From the NCBI GenBank assembly GCA_949825045.1, contig OX463829.1, positions 7,316,001-7,380,000 of the forward strand: DNA of 64,000 nt, written 5' to 3'. Every line of letters begins with the position of its first letter. The first letter of the stretch is position 1. Below the pieces are notes generated by a model that saw only the letters and a program-made list of their open reading frames with translations, was not told the DNA's origin and did no database searches. This DNA comes from Argyresthia goedartella (taxonomy: Eukaryota > Arthropoda > Insecta > Lepidoptera > Argyresthiidae). Positions 10,178 through 22,300 of the stretch are shown piece by piece. The translations under genes were made by a program, and so were the position numbers.

Positions 10178-11858
10178 CAGGGTGTTTGGTTGATCGATGC
10201 AAAGCCTTACGCTAAACTTGTGTTAGCGGAAGTCTTACCGTTCCGTTTATATCTTTTTAATATTTTTTGCCGAAAAAACACAGAATTTTACGGTTAAGGT
10301 GATATATCGACGAAATCGATACTTTTTGAAGTTTCTGCTGTTCAAAAGATGTTCCAAGTAAAATATATTGATATAACACTTTTGGGACCTTTTTCTAGAT
10401 TTTGTAATAACAGAAACGCGATTGGAGGAATTTTGCTCGATAGAAATTAGGTCTAAATTTACAGTTTTTTTGTTTTTTTGACAAATTGGAATAGCGCAAA
10501 GAATTCAAAAATATTTACTTAGATGGGTTTCTGATAATACCTAAATTACCTATTATATATTTTTTCATAGGCTATTTAAGTTAATTTTGTATCAATTTAA
10601 AACCGACTTTTTGTCATTTTCCCTCGATTCCGTCCCTATCACACTGCGGGTCATTCCGCCTGAGTGGAGTAACGGGGACCTTTGCACGGACGAGATATCC
10701 CCTTAATTGGTAATTTTGCGATTTAAGCAATACTTGATTACTTTTTCAATCATTACTAACTCATACTAGTGTAGTAGTACTATGAAAGCAATCTGACAAA
10801 AATTTATTTAGGCGTCTGTGACTCGAGGCTTGGTTTTTATAAACCTTTGAAGTGCTAGAAAATTTACTCTGCTTTAAAGCAAGGCTTTTTTCACTGCATT
10901 AAAACAGATGAGGTTTATGTGTGAAAACTTTTTAGATACTTTCTTGGCTGTAGCTCTATGTTTTGAGATATCATTTACAACGGTGGTATCTCATAAATAT
11001 AAAACGACCTTCGAGCCAAATTGAAAGAGAAAAAAATCACCATCACATTTTCTTTTCTTCAAATGGTTTCTACAAGACCATCAAACGATCAAAAAAAAAC
11101 ATGTAACATATAGCGATAAATTAGGTTTATTAAAAATACTTTTCCTCAAACAAGCAATGAAATGTCGTGCGTTATAATATAACAGGCTTTAAAGTATCAC
11201 GTATCGGGCGGAACAGCTTGAGAGAACTGTAAAGGAATTTCATACAAAATTAAAGGCCTAGGCCGGCCGGGAAGTATTTTTGTTTAAATGGTGTATTTTT
11301 TATATCATTGCATATATTTGAGAAAAGTATACATGTCTTTCCCATCAAATTCCTCGCATATGTGATTATTTAGGAGCATTTTACAGCTGACATGTTTTTG
11401 TTGGTAAAATACTTGATTTTATCTAAGTTTTAATGTTCAATTATTTTGGTTCGAAGGTCCAAAATTCAATAATTTGTAAGATGCCGATGAAAATGATATG
11501 TCAAAAGATAGAGCCTATGGCAAGCATGTTTCTAAAAAGGTTTGACGCAAATACCTTCTAAGTTTGTTTAATTGCAGTCAAAAAAAACTTAAAACAGGGG
11601 AAATTTTATAGCAACCAAAAGGTCTGTAAAAACAAAGTCACAGATGCCTAAATCTAGTTTTGTTATATTACTTTACCAGTACTTAATAATAATGATTAAA
11701 GAAGTAATCAATTTTTGTTTAAAATCGCAATAGCAAAAACACAAAAACATCGATAAAAACGAAACGATAAGACTTCCGCTAACACAAGTTTGGGCTAAAT
11801 GGGCTAAATCTACTTCTTCGTTTTAATGCTTTGCATCGATCTACCGAACATCCTGTAT
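10178..11858. mobile_element. TIR element ~1.68 kb, no transposase seen
   Basis: The left end CAGGGTGTTTGGTTGATCGA continues through GCAAAG and AAACTTGTGTTAGCGGAAGT. The same blocks appear inverted at the right end (about 11770-11858), and TA flanks both sides. The interior is AT-rich with no long frame. It is probably a non-autonomous Tc1/mariner-like element or a badly decayed autonomous one. Confidence 0.65.
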
Positions 11859-12636
11859 AATTATTTATACAAAATTGTACTTTCAGTTTCATTTTCGAAC
11901 GAGGTTGTTTTAACTGCTCCATGTTGTCTTCTCGGCAAGTTTAGGTAAATCACTGGTGATCAGAGGAGCCTTATGAAATCGAAGAATTTCAATTGCCTTT
12001 GAAGATTTACCAATTATTATTTGGCAGGATTATTTGACACGAGCTGACTTTTGCGACTTTGCTTGTTGATGCGATGTTCTAATTAATAAATTTTTCAAAA
12101 GCGTTTGAAATTCCTTGATTTCAGATTTACACGATAATACGGCTACAGTAGACAAAAATATAAAACCACCCGAAAATTACATCCTTGTTCAAAGTTCCTT
12201 GTAAAGCTGCCCTAAATTAAATAGCTACTTTTTCAATAATTTTCAACGAAAGAGTCAGTTGAAACCGTATATTAAAATAATCAATAACAGTAGTTTCTAA
12301 AACATAAAAACCAAACTTACAAAGAGTAAAATTTAACAATAAAGCATAATAATATTTACATTTCGCTGGGATGTTTTACTGGTTATTGGAATGAGTATAC
12401 ACAAAAATATAGCATTTTTTTCGATAATATGGCGATGAATTGCTACAGCAATAATTTGACAAGAAATAGCTGGCAACATGACAATACGGAATTAAATATA
12501 GGGGGTTTCCCCGTAACTCATCGTAATGCGAGTACCAGGAGAGACGTGATGCCGGAAAAAAAATTCGTGAGTACCGATGAAAGAACAAAACAAATGGCTT
12601 GCAACTCTGGCATCCCTGGGGTAAGGAACCCTAAAA

Positions 12637-12721
12637 AACAGTCATAACGTAGGTACTAATAATCATTTTGATAATTTCAAATTATTATTAGTACCTACTT
12701 GCCTAATTTATGACTGTATTA
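12637..12721. other. Long imperfect hairpin, about 85 nt
   Basis: ACAGTCATAA, then GTAGGTACTAATAAT, on the left arm pair with ATTATTAGTACCTAC and TTATGACTGT on the right arm around a short AT-rich loop, with a bulge of about 7 nt on one side. The size and shape resemble a small foldback element or a precursor-miRNA-like hairpin. Nothing else nearby decides between these. Confidence 0.55.
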
Positions 12722-13133
12722 AAAAAAACAGTGAGTGTGAGTAAGTATTATTTGACTCTAAAATCATACCTGTGTTTGAAACCTGGATCCGTCCACATTT
12801 TACCCCCCGCAAAGCCGGAGCCAATTCGAATTCCGGCTTTTTCAAAGTGATATAAATGTCATAGGCAAGACTTGTCTGTCTGAGTAAGCCTGTCTTTTAT
12901 GGGATTACGGATTTAATCCGAATTGAAACAATCCCTACGGAAGGCTTTTAGCGCAAAAAAGATAGAACAATAACACCGTAGGATGTTTGGCATTGGTAAA
13001 TCTAAGTTTCCCGCGATCTTAAGACGAGCGAATGGCGACAGAACTCGGCGCGAGTAGGTATTTACCAAAATACAAGCTATCTCAGAGCTATAAGAGCGCA
13101 ATTGCCTAAATTTTCGGCCGAATTATGCTTTTG

Positions 13134-13446
13134 GGCGGTAACGTTTTTCTACCCCTAAACCTTTATGGAATAAGACAAATTTGGTCTCTTTCGTTTCCAC
13201 ACATCATAAACGATGCTTCTAGTTTTTCCTTTTTTTGAAAATCTGGCTTGATTGGTTAAAAATAAATAAAATGCTGGAGGGTTTTTTTTGGTCAAAAAAG
13301 TGAATGTTTAGGTACTTATATTTACTAAAATACAAAATATTTCAAAAAAAACAAAACGCACGAGCATAGTTTTTCAAAGTATCTCAAACATGTGAAAAAA
13401 TTGTGAAAATCGGATAAGGTTTAAGGGGTGAAAAAGGTTACCGCTT
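13134..13446. mobile_element. MITE-like inverted repeat, ~310 bp
   Basis: GCGGTAACGTTTTTCTACCC plus CTAAACCTT at the left is matched in inverse at the right (AAGGTTTAAGGGGTGAAAAA followed by GGTTACCGC). No coding frame is present. Confidence 0.6.
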
Positions 13447-13760
13447 ATTGTATGGAGGCTCGCGCCCACACGATTCTCTTAAAATGGTCTACTGCGCAGG
13501 AAACGTCATCAGACTTATTATTTCCTTTTAAACTTTGGGTTTTGCATCTCTTGGACAGGTGATAGGCATGTTTATACAGGGTCTGGGGAAAATAATTGAC
13601 CTTTCCCATCGAGTGGGTTATCGTTGTTGAGAGCACGTTGACTAGATGGGAAGCCGACTTTAGTCAGGTTTTTTTAGAAAATTTTGTAACAAAGAAATTT
13701 TCAACTTCTCATTGCCCGAAGACCACACAATTTGGCAATAATGTATATATTACTAACAAA

Positions 13761-14179
13761 TGGGTCGTTCTTATTTTTAACCTATAATAACCTGTCATTT
13801 TAATATGTGCCTCTTCGGAGATTTTATTAAACTTGTTATTAGTTATATAATTATCAGAATAACAACAAAAAACATATAAAAAACATTAGCGTAATCCGTC
13901 ATTTCCCTTACGTCAGTTTTTTATATTGTTGTGTCACAAAATGTTGCAACGTGACGAAGTGATAATACAAAATGACGTCTCCGATGAAAACAGCAACTCT
14001 GTCAGAATATTGTCTACAAGTAAAAGACAAAATTGGGCATGAAAATGAAGATTGATTAGTCCTAGTAAAATAAACATTTAACTTGCTGTAATATTTACTA
14101 TAGCAATTTTATTGAGTCCAGAAACCCGAAAAAACCAGAAACCGTCATTTTTATGTACCTTGAAAAGAAGAACGACCCA
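13761..14179. mobile_element. MITE with TGGGTCGTTCTT ends, ~419 bp
   Basis: A TGGGTCGTTCTT end at 13761 is repeated inverted at 14168-14179, with weaker similarity further in. No coding capacity. Confidence 0.6.
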
Positions 14180-14726
14180 AATACCGATATATCGATAAAT
14201 CTGTTTTTTCTTTGAATTTCCCTCATTTTAAGGCTTATATTTTACATTTGGTAGGCAACCCTAAATGTGCAGTCCTACACGCACTTGGCCGTGTTAGTTT
14301 TTATTTTTACAAAAATGCCAGATTCTGATAAAGCAGGCCTATGTCCTGGTACTCGCTTGACGTTGAGTTACGTGACAACCTGCACAATAAGTATTCTAAT
14401 TCAATAACGAAATCTAATAATCACTACAATCAAATACCAACTAACCGTATCTATATTACAGAGGTAGATCCAACCTCACTAATACAGTGTTATTTTGGAT
14501 CCCTAGCCAAAAGTAAAACTGATTTTTAGAAAGAAATAAAAAAATATTTCGTAAAAAACTTTTCCTTTTTTACGGCACTTTGTAAATCTTAAATTTCTAG
14601 GTGCGTTCGGCCAACCTTGCGCTCAACTCACTGCGAGCCGCCAGCGACCGAGAATAATTATAATGGGCGGTGAACAAACGAAGAATAATTTGAAATTTGT
14701 GTTAGGACAAATTGGCGGAAAATTGT
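14180..14726. other. Non-coding spacer
   Basis: No gene recognised; the short plus frame 14341-14529 has no family features. Confidence 0.35.
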
Positions 14727-14989
14727 AATAATAATAATAATAATAATAATACCTTGGACACCTTTTACACACATTGATCTAGCCCCAAACTAGGATTCCC
14801 TGTATCTTGGGTACTAGAAAACGATATATATACTTATATAGAGAAATATTATACTTAGATAGATAAACAACCATGACTAGGGTACAAACATTCGTTCTCA
14901 TCAAACAAACATTTGCCCCCACCGGGACTCGAACCCGGGACCCTTGGTTTCGTAGGCAGCGTCACTACCGACTCGGCCATTCGGTAGGC
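14727..14989 (-). mobile_element. tRNA-derived SINE, family B copy 1
   Basis: Read on the minus strand, the tRNA-like head (A-box TGGCCGAGTCGG, B-box GGTTCGAGTCC) is followed by the family body and ends in an (ATT)n tail at 14727-14752. It matches 15931-16209 closely in the opposite orientation. Confidence 0.85.
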
Positions 14990-15930
14990 AATGAAATAAA
15001 AATATAGTTTTTTATTTCATAAATTGTTTGTTGCTATGACGTGAACAAATAACCCTATATTATACTTTAGACTCCAGGTAGCCCTTTGTGATGTTTTGGA
15101 AATGCTCCACTAACTGAATTCATAATTCTGTCATCATCAAACAGACCACAATTGCTTATTATCCTCTAAGTAAACCATAACTTACTCCTTCGCGCATGTG
15201 ATTGATGAATAATCCATTCTAATAGTGATCCACTGATCACAAAGATACAAAAAGACTGATCTATCGCCTACAGCCGCAAATCCCTCTCATTCATTCATTA
15301 TTAATTCATTTACTCAATCCCTCATTCTGTCATTGTCATTCACCATTCGTTCATTCTCTCATTCTAGCCAATATTGTGATAGTGAAGTGAAGGGACGTGA
15401 AAGCATCCTAAAAGGAACGGATTCCAGGGCCGTAAAACATAATATTAAGACGCTGATTAAATAAATATGGGGTGCTGTTTTCATGTGTTTTTCAGGAAAT
15501 ACTGGGCAAATCGTAAATAATTTCTGGTATATGTAATTTGACTATATAATCTAGAGATTCTTAATTGGAAAACATGTTTGGATAAAATTTTCTCGATAGA
15601 AAATAAATACAAAGTCAACCCTTTTTTTATGGTTTTATCCTATTACACCGCAGTAGTAAGTGAATATGACTGTGTGATAATTGCAATGTATGAACAATTG
15701 TTATTTCTAACGATTTTCAATTTGAAAGTTAATTCCCTGAAATAGTTTATTTTTTATGATTTTTTTTTTACGTTTTGGCGCTTACGTTGTTTCAGATTAG
15801 TCGCGAGTGCATTATTGGCATCCCGCTTTTTCTTATTCGCGAGTAATTATTGCATCTCACTTCCACTCGACAGCGCATTTTTATTCCATCATCGCCTTAA
15901 AATAAAAAAAAACGTTGGCTACTCGTTTGA
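14990..15930. other. Spacer between inverted SINE copies; candidate MDC1 poly(A) signal
   Basis: No gene. On the minus strand an AATAAA hexamer lies at 15885-15880, about 325 nt beyond the MDC1 stop and just past the SINE head. It is the nearest clear polyadenylation candidate for that gene. Confidence 0.4.
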
Positions 15931-16167
15931 CGACCCGAATGGCCGAGTCGGCAGTGACGCTGCCTACGAAACCAAGGGTCCCGGGTTCGAGTCCCGGTGG
16001 GGGCAAATATTTGTTTGATGAGAACTGATGTTTGTACCCTAGTCATGGTTGTTTATCTATCTAAGTATTAATATTTATCTATATAAGTATGTGTATCGTT
16101 GTCTAGTACCCAAGATACAGGGAATCCTAGTTTGGGGCTAGATAAATGTGTGTAAATGGTGTCCAAG

Positions 16168-16199
<32 letters not shown>

Positions 16200-16209
16200 A
16201 TTATTATTA
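15931..16209 (+). mobile_element. tRNA-derived SINE, family B copy 2, abutting the MDC1 stop codon
   Basis: The head at 15931-16005 carries TGGCCGAGTCGG and GGTTCGAGTCC. The body includes the phrase AGTACCCAAGATACAGGGAA, and the 3' tail is (ATT)n at 16171-16209. The tail runs directly into the last codons of the MDC1 gene on the opposite strand, so this SINE forms the start of the MDC1 3' UTR in antisense orientation. Confidence 0.85.
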
Positions 16210-16397
16210 TTACTCCAGCTGGTTCCCGTCCACATCCAGCACTTGCCTCAGCACGCCGCCCAGTATCAGCTCAGTGGTGACTAGGGTGGCGCCGCGGCGC
16301 CGCAGCGCCGGCCAGCACGCGCTGTCGCCGGAGTGACTCACGCACAGCCAGCGGCGGCCGCCCTCCCTCCACGTGCCGCCGGAGCTCTCCACTATCA
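16210..16397 (-). CDS. MDC1: MDC1 exon 8, BRCT2 end and stop
   Basis: It follows TTGCCCAG in phase 1 and encodes IVESSGGTWREGG ... LVTTELILGGVLRQVLDVDG, matching the end of BRCT2. The stop TAA (16212-16210) and the in-frame TAA codons after it are made by the (ATT)n tail of the SINE on the other strand. Confidence 0.88.
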
Positions 16398-19300
16398 CTG
16401 GGCAATAAGACGATAATGTTGAAGATCTCTTTGGCATAGTGGATGGAATCGGTTTCATAAGACAGAGCTTAAGTTCCAATTTCGGCTGAAGTGAATCGAT
16501 CACAATGCTCGGCATCATTTACTTTAACTTTGAAAACGAATGAACGAAAGGTAACTTTCCTGAAGCGACTAGGTAGTTACAATTCGCAGGTTTAAACTGG
16601 CCATATTAATGCTAATGAATGAAACTGTGAATACTTCAAGTTAATCCTCACATTTGAAATCTTGATAAAAATTAAATTTTGCACTGCTAAAAATAGTCCA
16701 GAAATAGTCCTAAATAGAAAGAATAAAGTACACTTATATTTTCGTGGTCTAATGGGTTTCACGCTTGCTTCTCACACAGGAGATGCAGGTTCGGAACCTG
16801 ACCAAGGACCAATGAGATAATTAATGTATCTTGAGTACATTAACGCACGTTCAGGGTTTCGGATGACTCGTTAAGCCTAATATCGCTACATGGTGGTGGT
16901 CTTTAAACCCCTCTATCGACCCGCACTGAGCCAGCGTCGAGTATAGCTTCATCTTACTCGTATCCGAGTAAAGGCAAATGCCCCTCGTTAGGGACATTAA
17001 TGGGCTACATTTATTTTAATCTATATATAGTTCGAAGTATAGGTTGGTGAGGAATACGGCTCGACGTCAATCTGTAACCCTTATCTCTCTTGCAAGCAAA
17101 CGGAATCGACTTGGTTTAGGTTTCAAAAAATAGTCCAGAAATGGAGGCACACGACATGCCGAATTTCAGAAATAGTCCAACGATTCCAGAGTTATTAAGA
17201 CATGATGGTAATGATTACAGCTTGAACATATGATGTCATCAAATACATCCGGAAATCTTTCGACTTTCAATTCGAAATTTGTGCCAAGAAATAGTCCAGT
17301 AAAACAAAACTAATTTCGAGCTGATTTACTTAGCAAAAAAAGTACATTAAAAACAATGTATCATTTCCTATGCATCAACTCATTTACAGTCGTGCACAAA
17401 ATCAGTGTTCCTCTTCGAGTTACAAGTACTTCTATTTAAGATATTTATTAAATACTTTTATATCATATATATTAAACATTGGTCAACTAAATATTAAATA
17501 AATTGTCGATTTTGTGGTCACAGTAACATCAAAAGAAATGTGATGAAGGGTGTTGATTTTCTAAACGTATTAACGGCTATTATTAATGAACAAGTGTCTT
17601 TTTTTTTAAATATGTTTTGCCTCTGTAAATGTAAATATGTTTTGATTCTGTTTTAGCAAGATTCTCTCGTTTTAACACTAGTGTCGAGTCTCGGGACACC
17701 CAGTAGACCTATACAAAACAGGGCGTTTATACCTATACCTGTATAATAATTTTACACATAATTGTACACGACTGTACCCGACCTGCGATTTGTATAAGAA
17801 AGCAAACGTAGATTTTTAATGTATTATTCCATAATAAACAAGCTCAAAATTATTCTCGTATCTGTGGAATATTTCTGGACTATTTTTTGGCACAAATTTC
17901 AAACTGAAAGTCGTTGAGAGATATTTGATAACGGCAACAAATACAGGGCGCGGTTTTGTAAAGTTCGCTCGACTCAGGGGTAATTATTTACATGACACTG
18001 AAGCAAATAATAATAATACATATATGAATTTCTCAGTGAAATAAAGTGTTGTTTTGTAAAATAACTTTACAAAACAACATTATGTATGTTGTTTACCAAT
18101 AGTAAAAGTTTATATAAATAGTTATAGTAAAACCAAAAGTTTTGTCTATCAAATAAACCAAATGGTAGTGCTCCCATGTTTCAAACCCATAAAAATAAAT
18201 AGTTAAATAATTACAATCTCAAACATAAAGGTGCACGCGGAGCTAGTGTTAAATTATCCCACTCTCATAAGGGTTCTCATTGAGTGTACTAATGTTTAAA
18301 GTTCATTATGAGAGGTTGTTACTCGCTCCCAGAACGAGGCTACACGGGACCTGCAGCCTTATGGCGTAAGTCGTCTGAGCTATGAACTTCATATAGACTT
18401 TTACGTTTGTCACCTTGCACCAGCTTCATCTGTCAAATGTATCACGCAAGTAGCATCATAATGGAGGCCAAACCCAAGCTCATTGAATGAAGCCTAGAAG
18501 CCTTAGGTGATACCCCGCAATCGATGAAATTTTATGAGCATGAGATGAACCATATACACACGCTATGAACTTCAGAGAGTTACGCCATAAGGCTGCTGAT
18601 GTCTGCGAAGTAGTGCCAGGGACCCTGGCGTCCACGAACACGGCCGACGCACTTCAATAGCGTGGCAAACGCAGCAGTATACGGAAGGTGTTATTATATT
18701 GTACTCCGAGGGTGTTATGTGACCGTCTGGTGTAGCTGGTCCAGAGTTGACAAGTGTAAATGCAGAGGCAATAGGCAGTAAATAACACAATGTTAACACC
18801 CTCAGAGCACTTTCCGAAACGTGAGTATGTTCGCCCGCACAACCATGGCCTTGCGCTCGCTTTCAAAGTCGACGTCATCACTCCTCGCCTAGTCTAAGAT
18901 ATGACCAAGGTACTTGAAATGCCGTAAAACCCGATCCGATAAGACGCACTGGAGGCATCATATCCGGACCCTTCTCTGCCTTAAAAACCTAACATTTCCG
19001 TTTTTCGGATAAATATTGGGTGTTTACTTATGAAATTGGCGATTTTTTCTTACAGATTCAGGAGTTCATAATTCGTGTGATTCAATAGTTATTTCCATTA
19101 TTTTTTCATTGTTTCAAAGTTAATTTTAGTGTTTTCCATTTACATATAAATTTTTCTTTTATTTTCCAGTTTTATAATTAAAATTTAATCTGCAGAATCA
19201 GTTCGTCCTAAATGTCATCCATTTTCATGATAAGATTCGTATTTTTTTTTTACAGCTGACACTTTTCAAAACTTAAATCAAATTTGCTATGAGCTAAATG

Positions 19301-22300
19301 TTGTCTAATTCATGCACAAAAAGTTTTATAAAATTAGGATTTGCCATTCCTAAAAAAAATGTAAAAATGTTTGTATTGAAAATTGAATTTCCTTCACTTT
19401 CTCCATACAAAACGCCAATTTCATATGTAAGGACCAAATATATATCCGAAAAATGGAAATGTTAGGTTACATAACCCTAACTGCATACTAACCCATATAT
19501 GGTTTCATAGGTTTTGAACTTTATTACCAAGCAATATCGTTGAAAATCGCGATCCATTTCGGGAAACCAAACTCTGCGTCACTAATTCCCACATTTCTCA
19601 TCAGTGTAGGTAGGAAGCAGGAATAATTATGTACGCCTCGAAAAAGTATGGGAATAGAGCTGTCAGTGACTCTGGACAATGAGACTCATTCATTCTTCAT
19701 TTTATCTAAACTCGAACACTTTCACTCTGGTAACCTGCTTGAGCCACAGTTCAGGCTGCAATAGCCTTTCAAGAGCTTCGAGTTCGTGTCGTGCGAAGGG
19801 CCCTTCCTTTTGCTTGCACGAGAGATGACGCTTCCATCTTGACCTCAAGCCGTAATCATCACCAACCTATCGCTATAACTTAGAAACTATAAGTGGACTA
19901 TTTTTATTTTTTGTGGATTCTATGTCTCGACAATTTTTTGTAGTTTTGGGCCTATGAATTGATTGCTTTATAAAACGAACTACAGCCAATAGCACCCACC
20001 CCGTATCAAGAAATGTGTGACTCGTAATCAAACTCACGTTTCATTTCCGCCGGCGCGGGCATCACTCTAGGCGTCGATGACACGTTCCACCCACGCAGGA
20101 AGCCACGCTTGCCTAGCAATGTCTCTCGCAGGTTGAATTGAAACCTCGTCTCCGCTGATTGATCCCGCATCAGGTAGAGCCAGGGGTCTAGGGGAAGGCG
20201 GTGCAGGGTTACAGAGTGCAGTCGTCATAAGCCCTAAGTATAGGCATCTGTATCAGCCGATTCAATCGGCTTATTTCACAAATCCCCTGCGAAGGGGATT
20301 TGTGGACATTTTGGAAAAAAAAAAAAAAAACCTTCCGGCGTTACAACGAGGTGATTATGTGCCTATCTGTGTATAAAAATAAAGACTGATTATGTAATTA
20401 GTTCTTTAAATTCGACTTAAAAAGAAAACCATGTAAATAAATGGAAAAGAAATCCCCTTTGCTCGGCGTTGTAACGCGGGAAGGGGATTTAAGGACAAAA
20501 TTGTCAAAAAGTCCACAAATCCCTTTCGCAGGGGATTTGTGGAATAAGCCATTTCATGGCTGCGTCCCCATCCGCTCGTGTGGGGTAAAGGCCAATTTTG
20601 GAGCGGCAAACCTGGCAAGGGGCAAGCGGTCTTTAACGCTGCGAGAAAAAAGCGAATCGATCTGTCAGTGCACCTTATGTAAGAGAAAAAAATAAACAAC
20701 TCGACTGGCTTTGTTGTTGGATTCGTCAAATATTCGGGCGTTGCTTACCTCTCAACTTTGATTGGCCATTCTTTAGTCACCCACTCTTTCTTCAGTGCTT
20801 TCTTTCACTAATTTCGCAAATGCAACATGTAGTTACTCACCAACAATAGTATTCGTGTCAGCGCAGGCCTGCACCCAATCAGCGCCCACTATGGGCCGGC
20901 CGAGCCCCACAGCGCATAGCAGTTTGAACGTACGCTTGATCTGTAGCGTCACCAGCACCGTGCACTGAGTGATGTCTGAGACTATGACGGCTCCTGGAAC
21001 GATGGGATTTAGGCTTCGTTGACACTAATACCATACCATGATTTGTACCATGATGGAACTATTCTCCTTATTCTTTATTGCATAGATAATATAAAGTTAC
21101 AGACAATTAAAAGTAATGTAATAAGCAAAGGCGAGCTTATATCTAAAAAGAGATTTCTTCCAGCAAACCTAGGCAGGACAGGAGAGTTAATTATACTGGA
21201 AAGTCCTAGTTCGCAATAACACTATACATACGGACGCAAATTACTTTCAAAATATATATAAACTATACCAAATATAAAATAAATATATATATATATATAT
21301 ACTTCCGCTACATAAAATACAATGTATAGCATGAACATACATAAACTATAATAAATCATACATATACCTACATAAATATGGTACCATTTACGGAAGAGAA
21401 AGGAAATGCACTTTCAATCTTTTCTTAAAAGTGAAAATTGAGAGACTTTCCCTAATAGCGCAGGGAAGTGCGTTCCACAGTCGGATTGCCCTTAACCTAA
21501 ACGAGTGTTCGTAAGCGGCAGTGTTATGCCGAGGAGTTGAAAGGAGAGACACCGTGTGGGATCTCGGATTGCTATCCCTGGGGAAAAGAAAGTCCAAACG
21601 TTGGCGTAGATATGTGGGGTATCGGGGATTTCGCAAAATATTAAACAGATAGGAGACAATGGGCATGTCACGGCGAAGACGGATCGGAAGCCACTCCAGC
21701 TCCTTGCGATACTGGGAGACATGGTCATACTTGCGCAACCCGTAGATAAACCGAATCCCGAGATTTTGAAGTCGTTCGAGTTTGTTCAGTTGTTCTTCGT
21801 TCGCGCTGACCCAACAAACATCCGCATAGTCTATTAAAGGTAGTAGAAGGGACTGAGCAAGAGTGATTTTAGTCTGCCGTGGCAGGAAGTACTGCAATCT
21901 TCGGAGGGAGTGAAATGACGCAGACTCGTCTGCTGACCTCACAAACATGGGGCGACCAGGACAGCAAGTTGTCAAATATAACCCCAAGATTCTTAGCTTT
22001 CTCACTGTAATTAATTATGGTACCATCATACAATACAGGATCGACAGGCGAATTCTGTAGCAAGTTAAGCGAATGCCGTGTACCCATAATCATGGCTTGA
22101 GATTTTCCCGGGTTGACTTGCAGCCCATATGAACTAGCCCATTTCCTGATGTTGTCGAGGTCAGCATTCAACGCCTCTACAGTCAGATTCACATCACACG
22201 GAGAGAAGTGCCGATATATTTGGAGGTCATCTGCGTAGAGATAATAAGAAGAACTAAGAACGTCAGATATGGAGTTTATGAATAATGATAATTTTTATCA

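Noticed and set aside
15931..16005. tRNA gene
   Set aside because: A/B boxes are present, but the sequence is the head of a SINE with body and (ATT)n tail and occurs again inverted at 14727-14989.
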